From Acuticoccus sp039189655 (GTDB lineage: Bacteria; Pseudomonadota; Alphaproteobacteria; Rhizobiales; Amorphaceae), in the NCBI GenBank assembly GCA_039189655.1, contig JBCCYN010000001.1:1-64000 (forward strand): a stretch of DNA of 64,000 nucleotides, in the 5' to 3' direction. The position numbers and the translations under genes are program-made. The notes under the pieces were generated by a model. It ran no database searches. It had not been told where the DNA came from and saw only the letters and a list, made by a program, of their open reading frames with translations. Shown one piece after another: positions 25,981 to 33,835 of this stretch; positions within the stretch are counted from its first letter, which is position 1, and each line of letters starts with the position of its first letter.

Positions 25981-27153
25981 ATGCGGCCATCAACTAAAAG
26001 AACACAGATCACCATCGGAAATGGATGCCCGCTTATGCAGCCTGTCGTAAGTAGACTTATACGGCTGATCGATCAGCACGGATGGGGCCCCTTGTTTGAG
26101 GAGGCCATTCAACGGGCTGCGAATCTGGACGCAACCACGATCGATCCCATCCGTTCTCTCGCAGACTATATTGAATACATTGACAACCTGCTCACGTGGA
26201 TTCCCACTCAACACAGTAGCCGAATGCTAATATATGAAAAAATCGTTGCGTTCTACTTTATTTTGGATCAGGAGCCACTTTACGGGCTTCAATCCGCAGT
26301 CTCGCCTACGTCGCCGGAAACTCTAACGCCGCTCTCAGGTTGGATGAAGGACTATGCAAAAGCTTGGGGTCAGTACATGGACACCACAGAATCGGCGAAG
26401 GAGATTCCGTCGTTCCGTGATGATCCGCGCTTCCGCTGGGGCGACTATATGCCGCCACCAAGCGGCTACCTGACGTTCAACCAGTTCTTTGCACGACACA
26501 CGAAACCAGGGGTACGGCCTGTGGCTGCGCCGCACAATCCGCGCGTTGTAGTGGCACCGGCTGATTCCACCTATGCCGGAACCTGGCCCATCGATGCCGA
26601 ACCATCAATAGGAACCGAAGAACCGGTGGTCGAGACAAAGGGGGTTCGCTGGCCCATCGCCAAGCTGCTCGGAGACAGCGCCCACGCCGCGTCGTTTTCT
26701 GGTGGCGTATTCACTCACTTCTTTCTGAACAACTTCGACTACCATCGATTTCACGTACCGCTCGGCGGTGAGCTAGTGGAAACGCAGATCATCGAAGGTC
26801 AAGTCCGCCTTGATGTATCGGTGCGAGAATCCGATGTGGACGGGAAACCCGTCCGTGTCCTAAACGCAGACGATGGAGTGGGTTATCAATTCACGCAAAT
26901 GCGCGGCGTTGCCATTTTGAGCACGGACGTCGGCCTCGTCGCCTGTGTACCTGTGGGAATGGCCCAGGTTTCGTCCGTCGTCTTCACGGGCGAACCGGGA
27001 CGCTTGCTTCAAAAAGGCGAGGAGCTCGGCTACTTCCAGTTCGGTGGCTCCGATTTGATCCTGGTGTTCCAGGAACAAACTAAGGTCCGCTTCTTGGCCC
27101 AGATCAACGCGCACTACTTGCAAGGGGCTGCCATCGCGAATATCGGGCCGTGA
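25981..27153 (+). CDS. Phosphatidylserine-decarboxylase-like proenzyme
   Basis: 390 residues, or 372 if the ATG at 26035 is used. The catalytic half has LTFNQFFARHTKPGVRPV, VVVAPADS (catalytic Asp), FTHFFLNNFDYHRFHVP (His motif) and GYFQFGGSDLILVFQ near the end. The Ser in GGS is the expected self-cleavage site that becomes the pyruvoyl group. The first 170 residues are an extra helical domain not found in short bacterial Psd. This long form resembles PSD-like proteins that often lie outside lipid-synthesis operons and may act on other carboxylated amines. No phosphatidylserine synthase gene is nearby. Confidence 0.8.
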   Translation: MRPSTKRTQITIGNGCPLMQPVVSRLIRLIDQHGWGPLFEEAIQRAANLDATTIDPIRSLADYIEYIDNLLTWIPTQHSSRMLIYEKIVAFYFILDQEPLYGLQSAVSPTSPETLTPLSGWMKDYAKAWGQYMDTTESAKEIPSFRDDPRFRWGDYMPPPSGYLTFNQFFARHTKPGVRPVAAPHNPRVVVAPADSTYAGTWPIDAEPSIGTEEPVVETKGVRWPIAKLLGDSAHAASFSGGVFTHFFLNNFDYHRFHVPLGGELVETQIIEGQVRLDVSVRESDVDGKPVRVLNADDGVGYQFTQMRGVAILSTDVGLVACVPVGMAQVSSVVFTGEPGRLLQKGEELGYFQFGGSDLILVFQEQTKVRFLAQINAHYLQGAAIANIGP

Positions 27154-27220
27154 GGCCCTCAAGTTGAACGCCGACACAGTGCGTCGTATTAGGCTAAACG
27201 TCACATTGAGAACGATCTCT

Positions 27221-27244
27221 AGGTCGTGTTCAGGATTTAAGGTT
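27221..27244 (+). repeat. Left terminal inverted repeat of the IS5-type element
   Basis: The inner 15 bases, TCAGGATTTAAGGTT, match the right repeat exactly when reversed. The outer part differs at three positions. Confidence 0.85.
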
Positions 27245-27302
27245 GGATGGGGTTCACTTGAGGTCAGGATCGTGATTCAAGGCTGATTTTGGAGGACTAG
27301 CC

Positions 27303-28067
27303 TTGAACACTGTGAGCCGTCCTGATGACCTGACGACCGCCCAGTGGGCGAGGCTGGAGCCCCTGTGCCAGGCGGATGTAAGGGCAAGCGCTGCCCACGC
27401 AGCGACAATCGACGGTTCTTGAATGCTGTGCTTTGGATGGCAAGATCAGGCGCCAAGTGGCACCATTTGCCAGATCACTTCGGCCGCATGGAAACAGTCA
27501 AGCAACGTTACTACGACTGGGTGGCCCGAGGCATCTTTGCGTAAATCTTTGATGCGCCGAACGAAGACCCTGATTTCGAATGGCTTTGCGTCGATGCCAC
27601 CATCATCAAGGTGCGCCAACATGCGGCTGGCGCGCCGCGGAAAAAGGGGGGTCTGAAGCCCAGGCGATCGGTCATTCCAGGGGTGGCCTGAGTGCCAAAC
27701 TCCACGGCGTCTGTGATGGTCTCGGATTGCCGCTCCGCCTTGGGGCGAGCCCCGGCCACCGCGGCGAAGTGCTTTTTGGCGCCAAGCTTATCGAAGGCTT
27801 CTCGCCGCACTACGTGATCGCGCGTACGACGCGGAGCATTTCCACGGTACGATCCTCAACCTTGGCGCTCGACCGGTGATCCCGCTGCGGCACAACCGTC
27901 GGCGTTCATACCCCTGCGACTGGTCACTCTACCGCGAGCGCAACCTGATCGAGCGGTTTTTCAACGAACCCAAACACTTCCGCCGCGTCGCTACGCGCTA
28001 CGACAAGCTACACGATAGCTTCATGGGCTTCGTCACACTCGCCGCAATCCATGTCCAGCGCAGGTGA
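27303..28067 (+). pseudogene. IS5-family (IS427-type) transposase, frameshifted
   Basis: Homology runs through several frames: LTTAQWARLEPLC at the start, then FLNAVLWMARSGAKWHHLPDHFG and YYDWVARGIFA (stop at 27542), FEWLCVDATIIKVRQHAAG (first Asp, around 27580), SHSRGGLSAKLHGVCD (around 27680), and RERNLIERFFNEPKHFRRVATRY (C-terminal Glu region). At least two frameshifts and one in-frame stop separate these blocks. IS427-group elements can use a programmed frameshift, but one event cannot rescue this copy. Confidence 0.85.
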
Positions 28068-28091
28068 AACCTTAAATCCTGACCAGGATCT
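28068..28091 (-). repeat. Right terminal inverted repeat of the IS5-type element
   Basis: AACCTTAAATCCTGA at 28068-28082 is the exact complement of the inner left repeat. It is followed by CCAGGATCT and flanking CTAG. Confidence 0.85.
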
Positions 28092-28170
28092 AGGAATCAT
28101 AACTGACCCTCCGGGGCCAGTTATGATGGTGAAGCAGAAACCAACTGCTTCGGGAATCCCATGCCGATTC

Positions 28171-28229
28171 AGAACGAGCGCGAAGCGCTATAGCGTCACG
28201 CTGCCGCGGCAGCGTAACGTCCTCGTTCT
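28171..28229. terminator. Nested palindromes at the 3' end of the HopA1-like gene
   Basis: Outer arms AGAACGAG (28171-28178) and CTCGTTCT (28222-28229) enclose two perfect palindromes: CGCTATAGCG (28187-28196) and the 18-bp ACGCTGCC-GCGGCAGCGT (28198-28215). The block lies six bases beyond the minus-strand stop at 28235, so a structured terminator is the simplest reading. There is no U tract. A second hairpin (CATAACTG 28098-28105 / CAGTTATG 28118-28125) lies closer to the IS5 end. Confidence 0.55.
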
Positions 28230-28234
28230 ATGAC

Positions 28235-29305
28235 CTACCAGCGCGAGTTCGCCGGACGCCCACTATTCGCCGCACTCGGACGGGGTATCAGCCTGTTGCT
28301 CTGAGGGCCCGCGCCGTGAAGGTGATGTTGATTGCCACTGTGGGTCGGCTTCCAAGCGTTTCGGTTAATCACCGGTAGAGCCACCTGCCCTTGCAACCAA
28401 GGCTGATCCACTGGAATGCCAGCGTGTGCAAATAGGTCGGCGACCCGCGCCTTGAACTTTTTGAAGTAATGGCCACTACGTAACCCAGTTCGACTACGCG
28501 ATCCGTTCTTCAGCGCCTGGAGGATAATGCCGGCGCGATAGGTTATGAAATCTTGCCTATCGATCTCCTTTGCACACACCCCCATCCCAGGCACGATGCA
28601 GATGGATTGATTTGGCGGCGTCGATGCCACGCTCATACAAGGCGGGTCGGCGGGAATACCTTGCGTAAGCGCTGGATACGACGAACCAAAATTACTTTTG
28701 TTGTTCCCAACGTACTCCCGGAGCGGATAGATCTGTTCCCCCATCTGCGCTCTACTCGCAAGGTGAACAATGATACCATCGTTGCGCTGCCGACCAGGAA
28801 TGGCGACACTCATCTTCAGGACATTTGCAGACCCGGGAACAAAACCTCCCGCAATTAGCTGGAAGATCTGCGAAAATGTTTCGAAACGTTTGTTCTCACT
28901 CGCATTTATAAAAATGCGTACAGATGGATGGCTGTGGGGGCTTCTTGTTAAATGGAAATGACGTCCCCTCAACTGCTCCTCGTCCAGTCTATTTAGCTTC
29001 GAGACTGATACGTCTCGTATAAAATCACCTTCGGTGGGCTTGTGACTATCCTTACGCTGAAAATCAACCTGCCAAGGTGAATTTGTGACAATCTTATTTA
29101 CGAAGCTGCGAATGTCAGAGCGTGACGCTGATGTCAGCTTTAGGCTACGATTGTTGATGAAACAACTGATGTAATCAACGGCAAGGCTGTCACGCTCAGC
29201 GATCGCCTCCGCCTCACGCCCACTTAAATCGCGAGTGCTCATCTTCATGATGAGACTCCGGTCGCTCCACACCCACTTTAACCATTGCTCTAGTTCCAGA
29301 TGCAT
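28235..29305 (-). CDS. HopA1-like effector-family protein (tentative)
   Basis: 356 residues from the ATG at 29305, with AGGA eight bases upstream; the open frame extends to 29353. The layout recalls the HopA1 family: GRHFHLTRSPHSHPSVRIFIN (substrate-cleft strand), a KMSVAIPGRQRNDGIIVHL stretch like the R-x-D-x-I-V-x-Y-L core, SSYPALTQGIPADPP, FITYRAGIILQALKNG, and LFAHAGIPVDQPWL near the end (family: AGIDPDRPYLN). HopA1 proteins are type III effectors in Pseudomonas, and related domains occur in class V lanthipeptide enzymes. I see no secretion genes or clear precursor peptide in the window. Flanking IS5 elements and lower GC point to transfer. The assignment is by motif memory only. Confidence 0.45.
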   Translation of the reverse strand: MHLELEQWLKWVWSDRSLIMKMSTRDLSGREAEAIAERDSLAVDYISCFINNRSLKLTSASRSDIRSFVNKIVTNSPWQVDFQRKDSHKPTEGDFIRDVSVSKLNRLDEEQLRGRHFHLTRSPHSHPSVRIFINASENKRFETFSQIFQLIAGGFVPGSANVLKMSVAIPGRQRNDGIIVHLASRAQMGEQIYPLREYVGNNKSNFGSSYPALTQGIPADPPCMSVASTPPNQSICIVPGMGVCAKEIDRQDFITYRAGIILQALKNGSRSRTGLRSGHYFKKFKARVADLFAHAGIPVDQPWLQGQVALPVINRNAWKPTHSGNQHHLHGAGPQSNRLIPRPSAANSGRPANSRW

Positions 29306-29321
29306 CAAACAAGTCCTTAAA

Positions 29322-29564
29322 ATGGCGGCTTCAACAGAATTTACCGCCAGCACAACAAATATTATCTACGAAAAACTCTTGGAATTTACCAAGTCGATAC
29401 TCTCGAAATCAACATCGGCGAATAATTTACACACACAAGAGCCTCACCTCCCCAAAAAACATACAGATCATGATTGGCTTGCCAACCGAGCGAGAAGCGC
29501 CAATTGGTTATGGAAGGGCTTCGTTTTCTATAGATGGATATTTTCGAACCGATATCGTTATTAA
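29322..29564 (+). CDS. Possible small protein divergent from the HopA1-like gene
   Basis: An 80-residue frame from the ATG at 29322, in AT-rich DNA. It has a polar Ser/Thr/Asn-rich first half and an aromatic, basic C-terminus (WLWKGFVFYRWIF). There is no good ribosome site and no known family. It lies between the HopA1-like gene and an IS5 remnant. It could be a real small gene, even a peptide substrate, or just promoter sequence with an open frame. Listed for completeness. Confidence 0.2.
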   Translation: MAASTEFTASTTNIIYEKLLEFTKSILSKSTSANNLHTQEPHLPKKHTDHDWLANRARSANWLWKGFVFYRWIFSNRYRY

Positions 29565-29603
29565 ATGTTGTATAGGTTTGATGTCGATTTCTTAGAGCCC
29601 GTT

Positions 29604-29860
29604 TCAAAAGGTATGGTAGCGTGCGATGCGGCACGACATGAACTTGATCACGGAGATCTGGATCATGGTTTGTACGGTTGCTGCGAAGCGCTTGAATTTC
29701 TTGGCGAGCCGGCGGTTAATAGTGATCCATGCGAAGGTGCGCTCGACGGCCCAGCGCTTCGCCTGAACGACGAAGCTGGGGTCGGAGCGCCTGACGATCT
29801 CGACAGGGCGCGGCGCGGTCACGGCGACCCTCGGCCGTTGGTATCACGCGTCGGCAAAGA
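29604..29860 (-). pseudogene. IS5-family transposase, C-terminal remnant
   Basis: The minus strand reads FADA, a stop, then VEIVRRSDPSFVVQAKRWAVERTFAWI, NRRLAKKFKR and MSCRIAR before the stop. This matches the last quarter of IS5-group transposases (WVVERTFAWL-RRLAKD-E). The N-terminal part and the first catalytic Asp are missing. It differs in sequence from the element at 27221-28091. It forms the left border of the aminophenol-type locus. Confidence 0.8.
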
Positions 29861-29937
29861 AGCACTCGACGGTTTCACTGAACTCGACACGATTACTCCA
29901 CATCTATCAAATGCCGTACCAACAACTCAATTATAGC

Positions 29938-31134
29938 TTAAATTCTATCGACCTGTCGCTTTATACTTGTGGCGGAAAATGGCGTTATTGCCGCGGCCTT
30001 CACCATAATGGCCTGGTGCGGGTGCGGTAGCGCCGTTGCGGCGATCGCCTGGATCGGTACATCTTCATCGCCCAACACTGCATCACAGCCGGCCTGGAAT
30101 GGGCCAAGGTCCGTTACATCGGTCAGGAAAGCTTCCATCTGCACAACATCCGAAAGCGTTGCGCCGACCGAATTTAGAATATCGCACACATTCGTCAGTG
30201 TCTCTCGTGTCTGGATTTCTACGTCGATGATCGGCGGTAGGCCGCGTTGCAGCGACACGCCGGCAAATGAGTTGTCGGGCAGCCGCGCACTGGTGCCGGA
30301 CACGAAAGCCATGTTGTCGACCCGCTTAACGTGCGGGAACTGGCCAAGCGGTTGGGCTTTGTGCGGCAGTGTGCGGGCCTCGATGAAAAGCCCTTTGCCG
30401 ATCTTTGCCGTGGCCGCCCGTAACGCCTTGACCACATCATCGAGCTTGCCGCGGGGAAGACGCGATGATGGCGCGGAAACGGCAAGTGCTGCAAGGATCG
30501 TACCGTGGGGGCCCTTTAGCGGTACCGCCACGCAGTTGAGGCCTTCCTCAAGCTCTTCACGCACCTCGGCAAACCCAAGCTCAGACACAGCACGCACCGC
30601 GTGGCGAAGCTGTGAGATGTCCGTCAGGGTCCGTGCTGTAAACGGCTCTAGCTCGAGTTCGCCCATCAACTCTTCACGGCGCAGTGGCGCAAGAGCGGCA
30701 ACGAAGAGTTTGCCGAACGCTGTCGCGTGCAAGGGAAAGTGCTGATCCTTGCGCATGGCAAAGGCAAACGGCCGGGCGGGCTCTGCAAAGACGAGCGAGC
30801 GTATGACTCCGTTCTCGAAGGCAGCGAGGGTTACCGTTTCGCGCAATTCCGTCGCCAAGGCTTCGACAGGTCCGCGGGCGCGATCGGCAAGAACGTCCGG
30901 GTGATCGGCATGACGGCCAAGCTCCGCCATCAAAAACCCAAGCCGGAATTTACTGTCATCGCCGCGGGTCACGGCTCCGACGTCCTCAAGCGTTAGTAGA
31001 AATCGATGAGCGGTCGGCGGCGCGAGACCTGTGGCCTCGGCGATTTCTGCCGTCGAAAGGGGACGGCCGGCCGCGCCGAAGACGTTCAGAATATCGAACG
31101 CCTTGAAAACGGAGTTGTTCTTCGGCGTACCCAT
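29938..31134 (-). CDS. IclR-family regulator fused to a RidA domain
   Basis: 398 residues. Residues 5-75 are the IclR winged helix (SVFKAFDILNVFG, LSTAEIAEATGLAPPTAHRFL). Residues about 80-250 are the IclR effector domain (FPLHATAFGKLFVAAL, FAEVREELEEGLNCVAVPL). Residues about 260-385 form a complete RidA/YjgF fold with FVSGTSARLPDNSFAGV and LPHPHQAIMVKAAA. The RidA part closely resembles the deaminase-like protein encoded at 33836, but the Arg of the PART motif (Arg122 there) is replaced around Ile361-Gln362. It therefore probably binds rather than converts the intermediate. I infer that it senses an aminomuconate-like metabolite and controls the divergent operon from 33451. I do not know of a described IclR-RidA fusion. 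Confidence 0.9.
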   Translation of the reverse strand: MGTPKNNSVFKAFDILNVFGAAGRPLSTAEIAEATGLAPPTAHRFLLTLEDVGAVTRGDDSKFRLGFLMAELGRHADHPDVLADRARGPVEALATELRETVTLAAFENGVIRSLVFAEPARPFAFAMRKDQHFPLHATAFGKLFVAALAPLRREELMGELELEPFTARTLTDISQLRHAVRAVSELGFAEVREELEEGLNCVAVPLKGPHGTILAALAVSAPSSRLPRGKLDDVVKALRAATAKIGKGLFIEARTLPHKAQPLGQFPHVKRVDNMAFVSGTSARLPDNSFAGVSLQRGLPPIIDVEIQTRETLTNVCDILNSVGATLSDVVQMEAFLTDVTDLGPFQAGCDAVLGDEDVPIQAIAATALPHPHQAIMVKAAAITPFSATSIKRQVDRI

Positions 31135-31192
31135 GGCGTCTGCTTAACGCCCGATCGGGCGCCATTGCGGCGCGTCAGGTAGGCGCGGACTT

Positions 31193-33286
31193 CTAGTCCT
31201 CATCGGGCCCATCCTCGCGGTCGCTTTTCTTTTCGAGCCCAGCACTGAGGAATTTTTGGACCGAGGCGGCGTCGACCGAGCTGAGCCCGACCTCCTTTAA
31301 GAGCGAATCCACCACGGGCGCGTGGGCGCGGTAGCGCAGTGCGCTGTTTACCACCTGGTCCGGCAGACTTTCGCCACCACGACCATCGCCGCTCCCGCTC
31401 CCCGCTGCGCCGTCGCCAGCGGGCCCGCCGCCAGCCCCTTCCGCGCCGGCTAACCCGGTCAGCTGGATGATGCGGATGTCGTCGATCTCCTCCATCGGCT
31501 TGGCGCTTTCGCGGATGATCTCCTTCAAGTGCGCAATAACCGACAGGCGCACCTTCAACTCCATGAGCTCGGTGGACATGGCGTTTTCAGCCTCCGTCAG
31601 CGCCCGTGCGGCCTTGGCATCCACCTGACGGCGCACGGCCTCGGCCTCGGCGTGCGATTTTTCGGCCGTCGCCTCGGCGTCGGCGATCGTGCGGATCCGC
31701 TCAGCCTTGGACGTTGTTTCGACAGCCGCGGCCTTTGCAATGTCTTCCGCCTCGCGGAACCGAGCTTCAGCGGCAACGAGCATCCCCACCGTATCGCGCT
31801 CGGCCTGCGTGCGTGCTTTGATGAGTGCCACGACGTTTTCCCGCTCCTCACGTTCACGGGCGCGCAGGAGCGTTAGTTCTTCCTCCGCCTTCACAAGGTC
31901 TGCCTTGGCGCGCTCGGCCTCCGACAGTGCTTTGATCTGGCCGAGCTGGCTTTGTGCCACGGCCACGTCGCGCTCATGCTCAGCTTCGGTGACCACCTGC
32001 TTGTTTGTGATGGCGTGGCGGTCGATTTCGGCCTCCACGTCGAGGTCGCGCTTGGCAAGGGTTTCCTTACGCGTGGCGCGGGCAAGGTCGACATCGCGAT
32101 CACTCGCCACGCGGTCGAGCGCAAGGTCTCGCTCTTGTGCAATTTTTAGCTTGTCCGTTTCCGTGGCGTTCTGGATCGCTGCCTCATCGGCCTCGCGCTT
32201 GCGCTCGGCCTCGACCCTTGTGGTTTCGGCGTGCTTTGCCGCGCGCTCCATGGCAAGACGCTGCTCGCGCTCGATGCGGCGAAGTTGGACGGCAAGCTCG
32301 CTTTCGATCGCCGCTTCCTCGATTTCGCGCTTCTTTGCTGTGTCGCGCCGCTCCACCTCGCTTTCCGCCGCGAGGCGCTCAAGCTCGCGATCCTGGTCGG
32401 CACGGGTGGTGGCAACGTTGATGGCAAGCTCGGAGGCTACACGAGCCTCTTCCGCCGCCTGGCGTTTGGCAGCTTCTTCAGCAACGACCCGCGCATTTTG
32501 CTCGGCCCGGCGAACCGCCACCTCTTCCTGTTGGGCAAGGCGGGCGTACTCGGCTTCCCGGGTCAATTCCAGGCGGCGCTTCTCGGTTTCCAGTTCCTTT
32601 TGCTGGAGGGACACCACCGAATCTTGTTCAATGGCGTTGCGCTTGAGGCGCCGCTCTTCGATGTCGGCGGTGAGGCGGGTCAAGCCCTCCGCATCAAAGG
32701 CGTTGTTGGGATCGAAGAATTCGCGGTTCGTTTGGTCGAGCGCAGTGAGCGACGCTGATTCGAGCTCAAGGCCGGTCTGCTCGATTTCGCCGGCCACCAG
32801 CTCTTTGACCCGGCGGATGTATTCGCCGCGCTGCTCGTGCAGCTCCTGGATGGTCATTTCGGCGGCGACGGTGCGCAGAGCGTCTACAAAACGTCCTTCG
32901 AGGAGATCGCGCATGGATTCAGCCCGGGCGGTCTTTGCGCCCAGCGCCTGGGCGGCAATGGCAATGGCCTCGCGGCTCGCCCCCACCCGCACATAAAACT
33001 CAGCCGTTACATCGATGCGCAAGCGGTCCCGGGTGATGATGGAATCCCTGTCGCGCCGGCTCACTTCCAGCCGGTAGGTGGTCATCGTCACGCGCGTCAG
33101 GTCGTGCAGCACCGGGATAACGAACGCGCCGCCGCTCTCCACCACCGTTTGCCCGCCAAGGCCGGTGCGGACGAACGCCACCTCCTTGGTAGCCCGCTGA
33201 TAGAGCCACCAAAAGATGATCCACAAGATCACGACGATGATGAACGCGATCACCAGGAACACGAAGACGCTGGCGAAGATATTCAA
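31193..33286 (-). CDS. Flotillin-family (SPFH) membrane scaffold protein, YqiK-like
   Basis: About 697 residues from the TTG at 33286, which has GAGG eight bases upstream; a GTG at 33319 would add 11 residues. One N-terminal membrane segment (FASVFVFLVIAFIIVVILWI region) is followed by the SPFH/band-7 domain (GGAFVIPVLHDLTRVTMTT, LRIDVTAEFYVRV). A very long Glu/Ala/Arg coiled coil follows (about residues 210-600), typical of flotillins that oligomerise in lipid microdomains. The C-terminus has a Gly-rich linker and a small domain ending LLKEVGLSSVDAAS. It lies between the regulator and the catabolic operon and may scaffold the membrane-bound catabolic proteins; that is inference. Confidence 0.88.
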   Translation of the reverse strand: MNIFASVFVFLVIAFIIVVILWIIFWWLYQRATKEVAFVRTGLGGQTVVESGGAFVIPVLHDLTRVTMTTYRLEVSRRDRDSIITRDRLRIDVTAEFYVRVGASREAIAIAAQALGAKTARAESMRDLLEGRFVDALRTVAAEMTIQELHEQRGEYIRRVKELVAGEIEQTGLELESASLTALDQTNREFFDPNNAFDAEGLTRLTADIEERRLKRNAIEQDSVVSLQQKELETEKRRLELTREAEYARLAQQEEVAVRRAEQNARVVAEEAAKRQAAEEARVASELAINVATTRADQDRELERLAAESEVERRDTAKKREIEEAAIESELAVQLRRIEREQRLAMERAAKHAETTRVEAERKREADEAAIQNATETDKLKIAQERDLALDRVASDRDVDLARATRKETLAKRDLDVEAEIDRHAITNKQVVTEAEHERDVAVAQSQLGQIKALSEAERAKADLVKAEEELTLLRAREREERENVVALIKARTQAERDTVGMLVAAEARFREAEDIAKAAAVETTSKAERIRTIADAEATAEKSHAEAEAVRRQVDAKAARALTEAENAMSTELMELKVRLSVIAHLKEIIRESAKPMEEIDDIRIIQLTGLAGAEGAGGGPAGDGAAGSGSGDGRGGESLPDQVVNSALRYRAHAPVVDSLLKEVGLSSVDAASVQKFLSAGLEKKSDREDGPDED

Positions 33287-33369
33287 TGTTGGGCCCTCGC
33301 GAGTGCGCCGGCGCGGCACGCCCTTTGCGCCGCTCCGTCAACGGCGATGATACGCACAGCTCCCCCTCC

Positions 33370-33411
33370 ATCTCAATAAGTGGTTTACAATCTCATTTTT
33401 GCCGATACCTT
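33370..33411 (+). promoter_or_regulatory. Candidate promoter/operator of the catabolic operon
   Basis: The divergent intergenic region has TTTACA (33384-33389) 16 bases before TACCTT (33406-33411), a weak sigma-70-like pair. ATCTCA occurs as a direct repeat at 33370-33375 and 33390-33395, 20 bases apart (about two helical turns), bracketing the -35 box. An IclR-type regulator could bind here. The assignment is tentative. Confidence 0.3.
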
Positions 33412-33450
33412 CTCTCTCCATGCAGAACGAGATCGGGAGGTGGCCGCACG

Positions 33451-33834
33451 GTGCTCGAGACACGCGCTCTGCCTGCGCCGAAATTCCGCTACGCGCCCGC
33501 GGTGGAGGCCGGCCCTTTCATCCGTACGGCGGGGCTCGTTGGGCTCGATCCGGCCGCTGGCGAGCTTGTTCCCGGCGGTGCCGCGGCTGAGTTCGAGCAA
33601 ATTATGACAATGCTGTTCGGCCTGATGGAAGACAATGCGCTGTCGCTAAAGGACCTTGTGAGCGCGACGCTTTATGTGACCGACTTCGACGACTTTCCCA
33701 AGATCAACGCGGTTTGGGAGCGTTTCGTCCCGGCCGGCGGTCCCCTGCCCGCCCGCACTGCCGTCGGTGTTTCGGCGCTTCCTTTGGGAGCGGCTGTGGA
33801 GGCGGAATTCATGCTCATGAAGGACCAAAACTGA
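33451..33834 (+). CDS. RidA family protein
   Basis: 127 residues. The GTG at 33451 follows GGAGG by ten bases; the open frame reaches back to 33286 but that part is promoter. It is a standard RidA/YjgF-like fold: FIRTAGLVGLDP at the start, VSATLYVTDFDDFPKIN in the middle, and LPARTAVGVSALPLGAAVEAEF with the conserved Arg102. RidA proteins hydrolyse enamine/imine intermediates, and subfamilies in aromatic pathways act as aminomuconate deaminases. It is the first gene of the operon, one base before the deaminase-like gene. Confidence 0.88.
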   Translation: MLETRALPAPKFRYAPAVEAGPFIRTAGLVGLDPAAGELVPGGAAAEFEQIMTMLFGLMEDNALSLKDLVSATLYVTDFDDFPKINAVWERFVPAGGPLPARTAVGVSALPLGAAVEAEFMLMKDQN

Positions 33835-33835
33835 C

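Larger units (their letters stand above)
27221..28091. mobile_element. IS5-type insertion sequence with both terminal repeats
   Basis: An element of about 870 bp bounded by imperfect 24-bp inverted repeats: AGGTCGTGTTCAGGATTTAA-type at the left and its complement at the right, 21 of 24 positions matching. Both ends abut CTAG (27219-27222 and 28090-28093). The palindromic CTAG may reflect a target preference or short duplication. The encoded transposase is broken, so this copy is immobile unless helped in trans. Confidence 0.85.

Noticed and set aside
31689..32996. 435-residue plus-strand open frame
   Set aside because: It is antisense to the flotillin coiled coil and is almost pure Ser/Arg/Ala, the usual shadow of Glu/Ala/Arg-rich codons in high-GC DNA.
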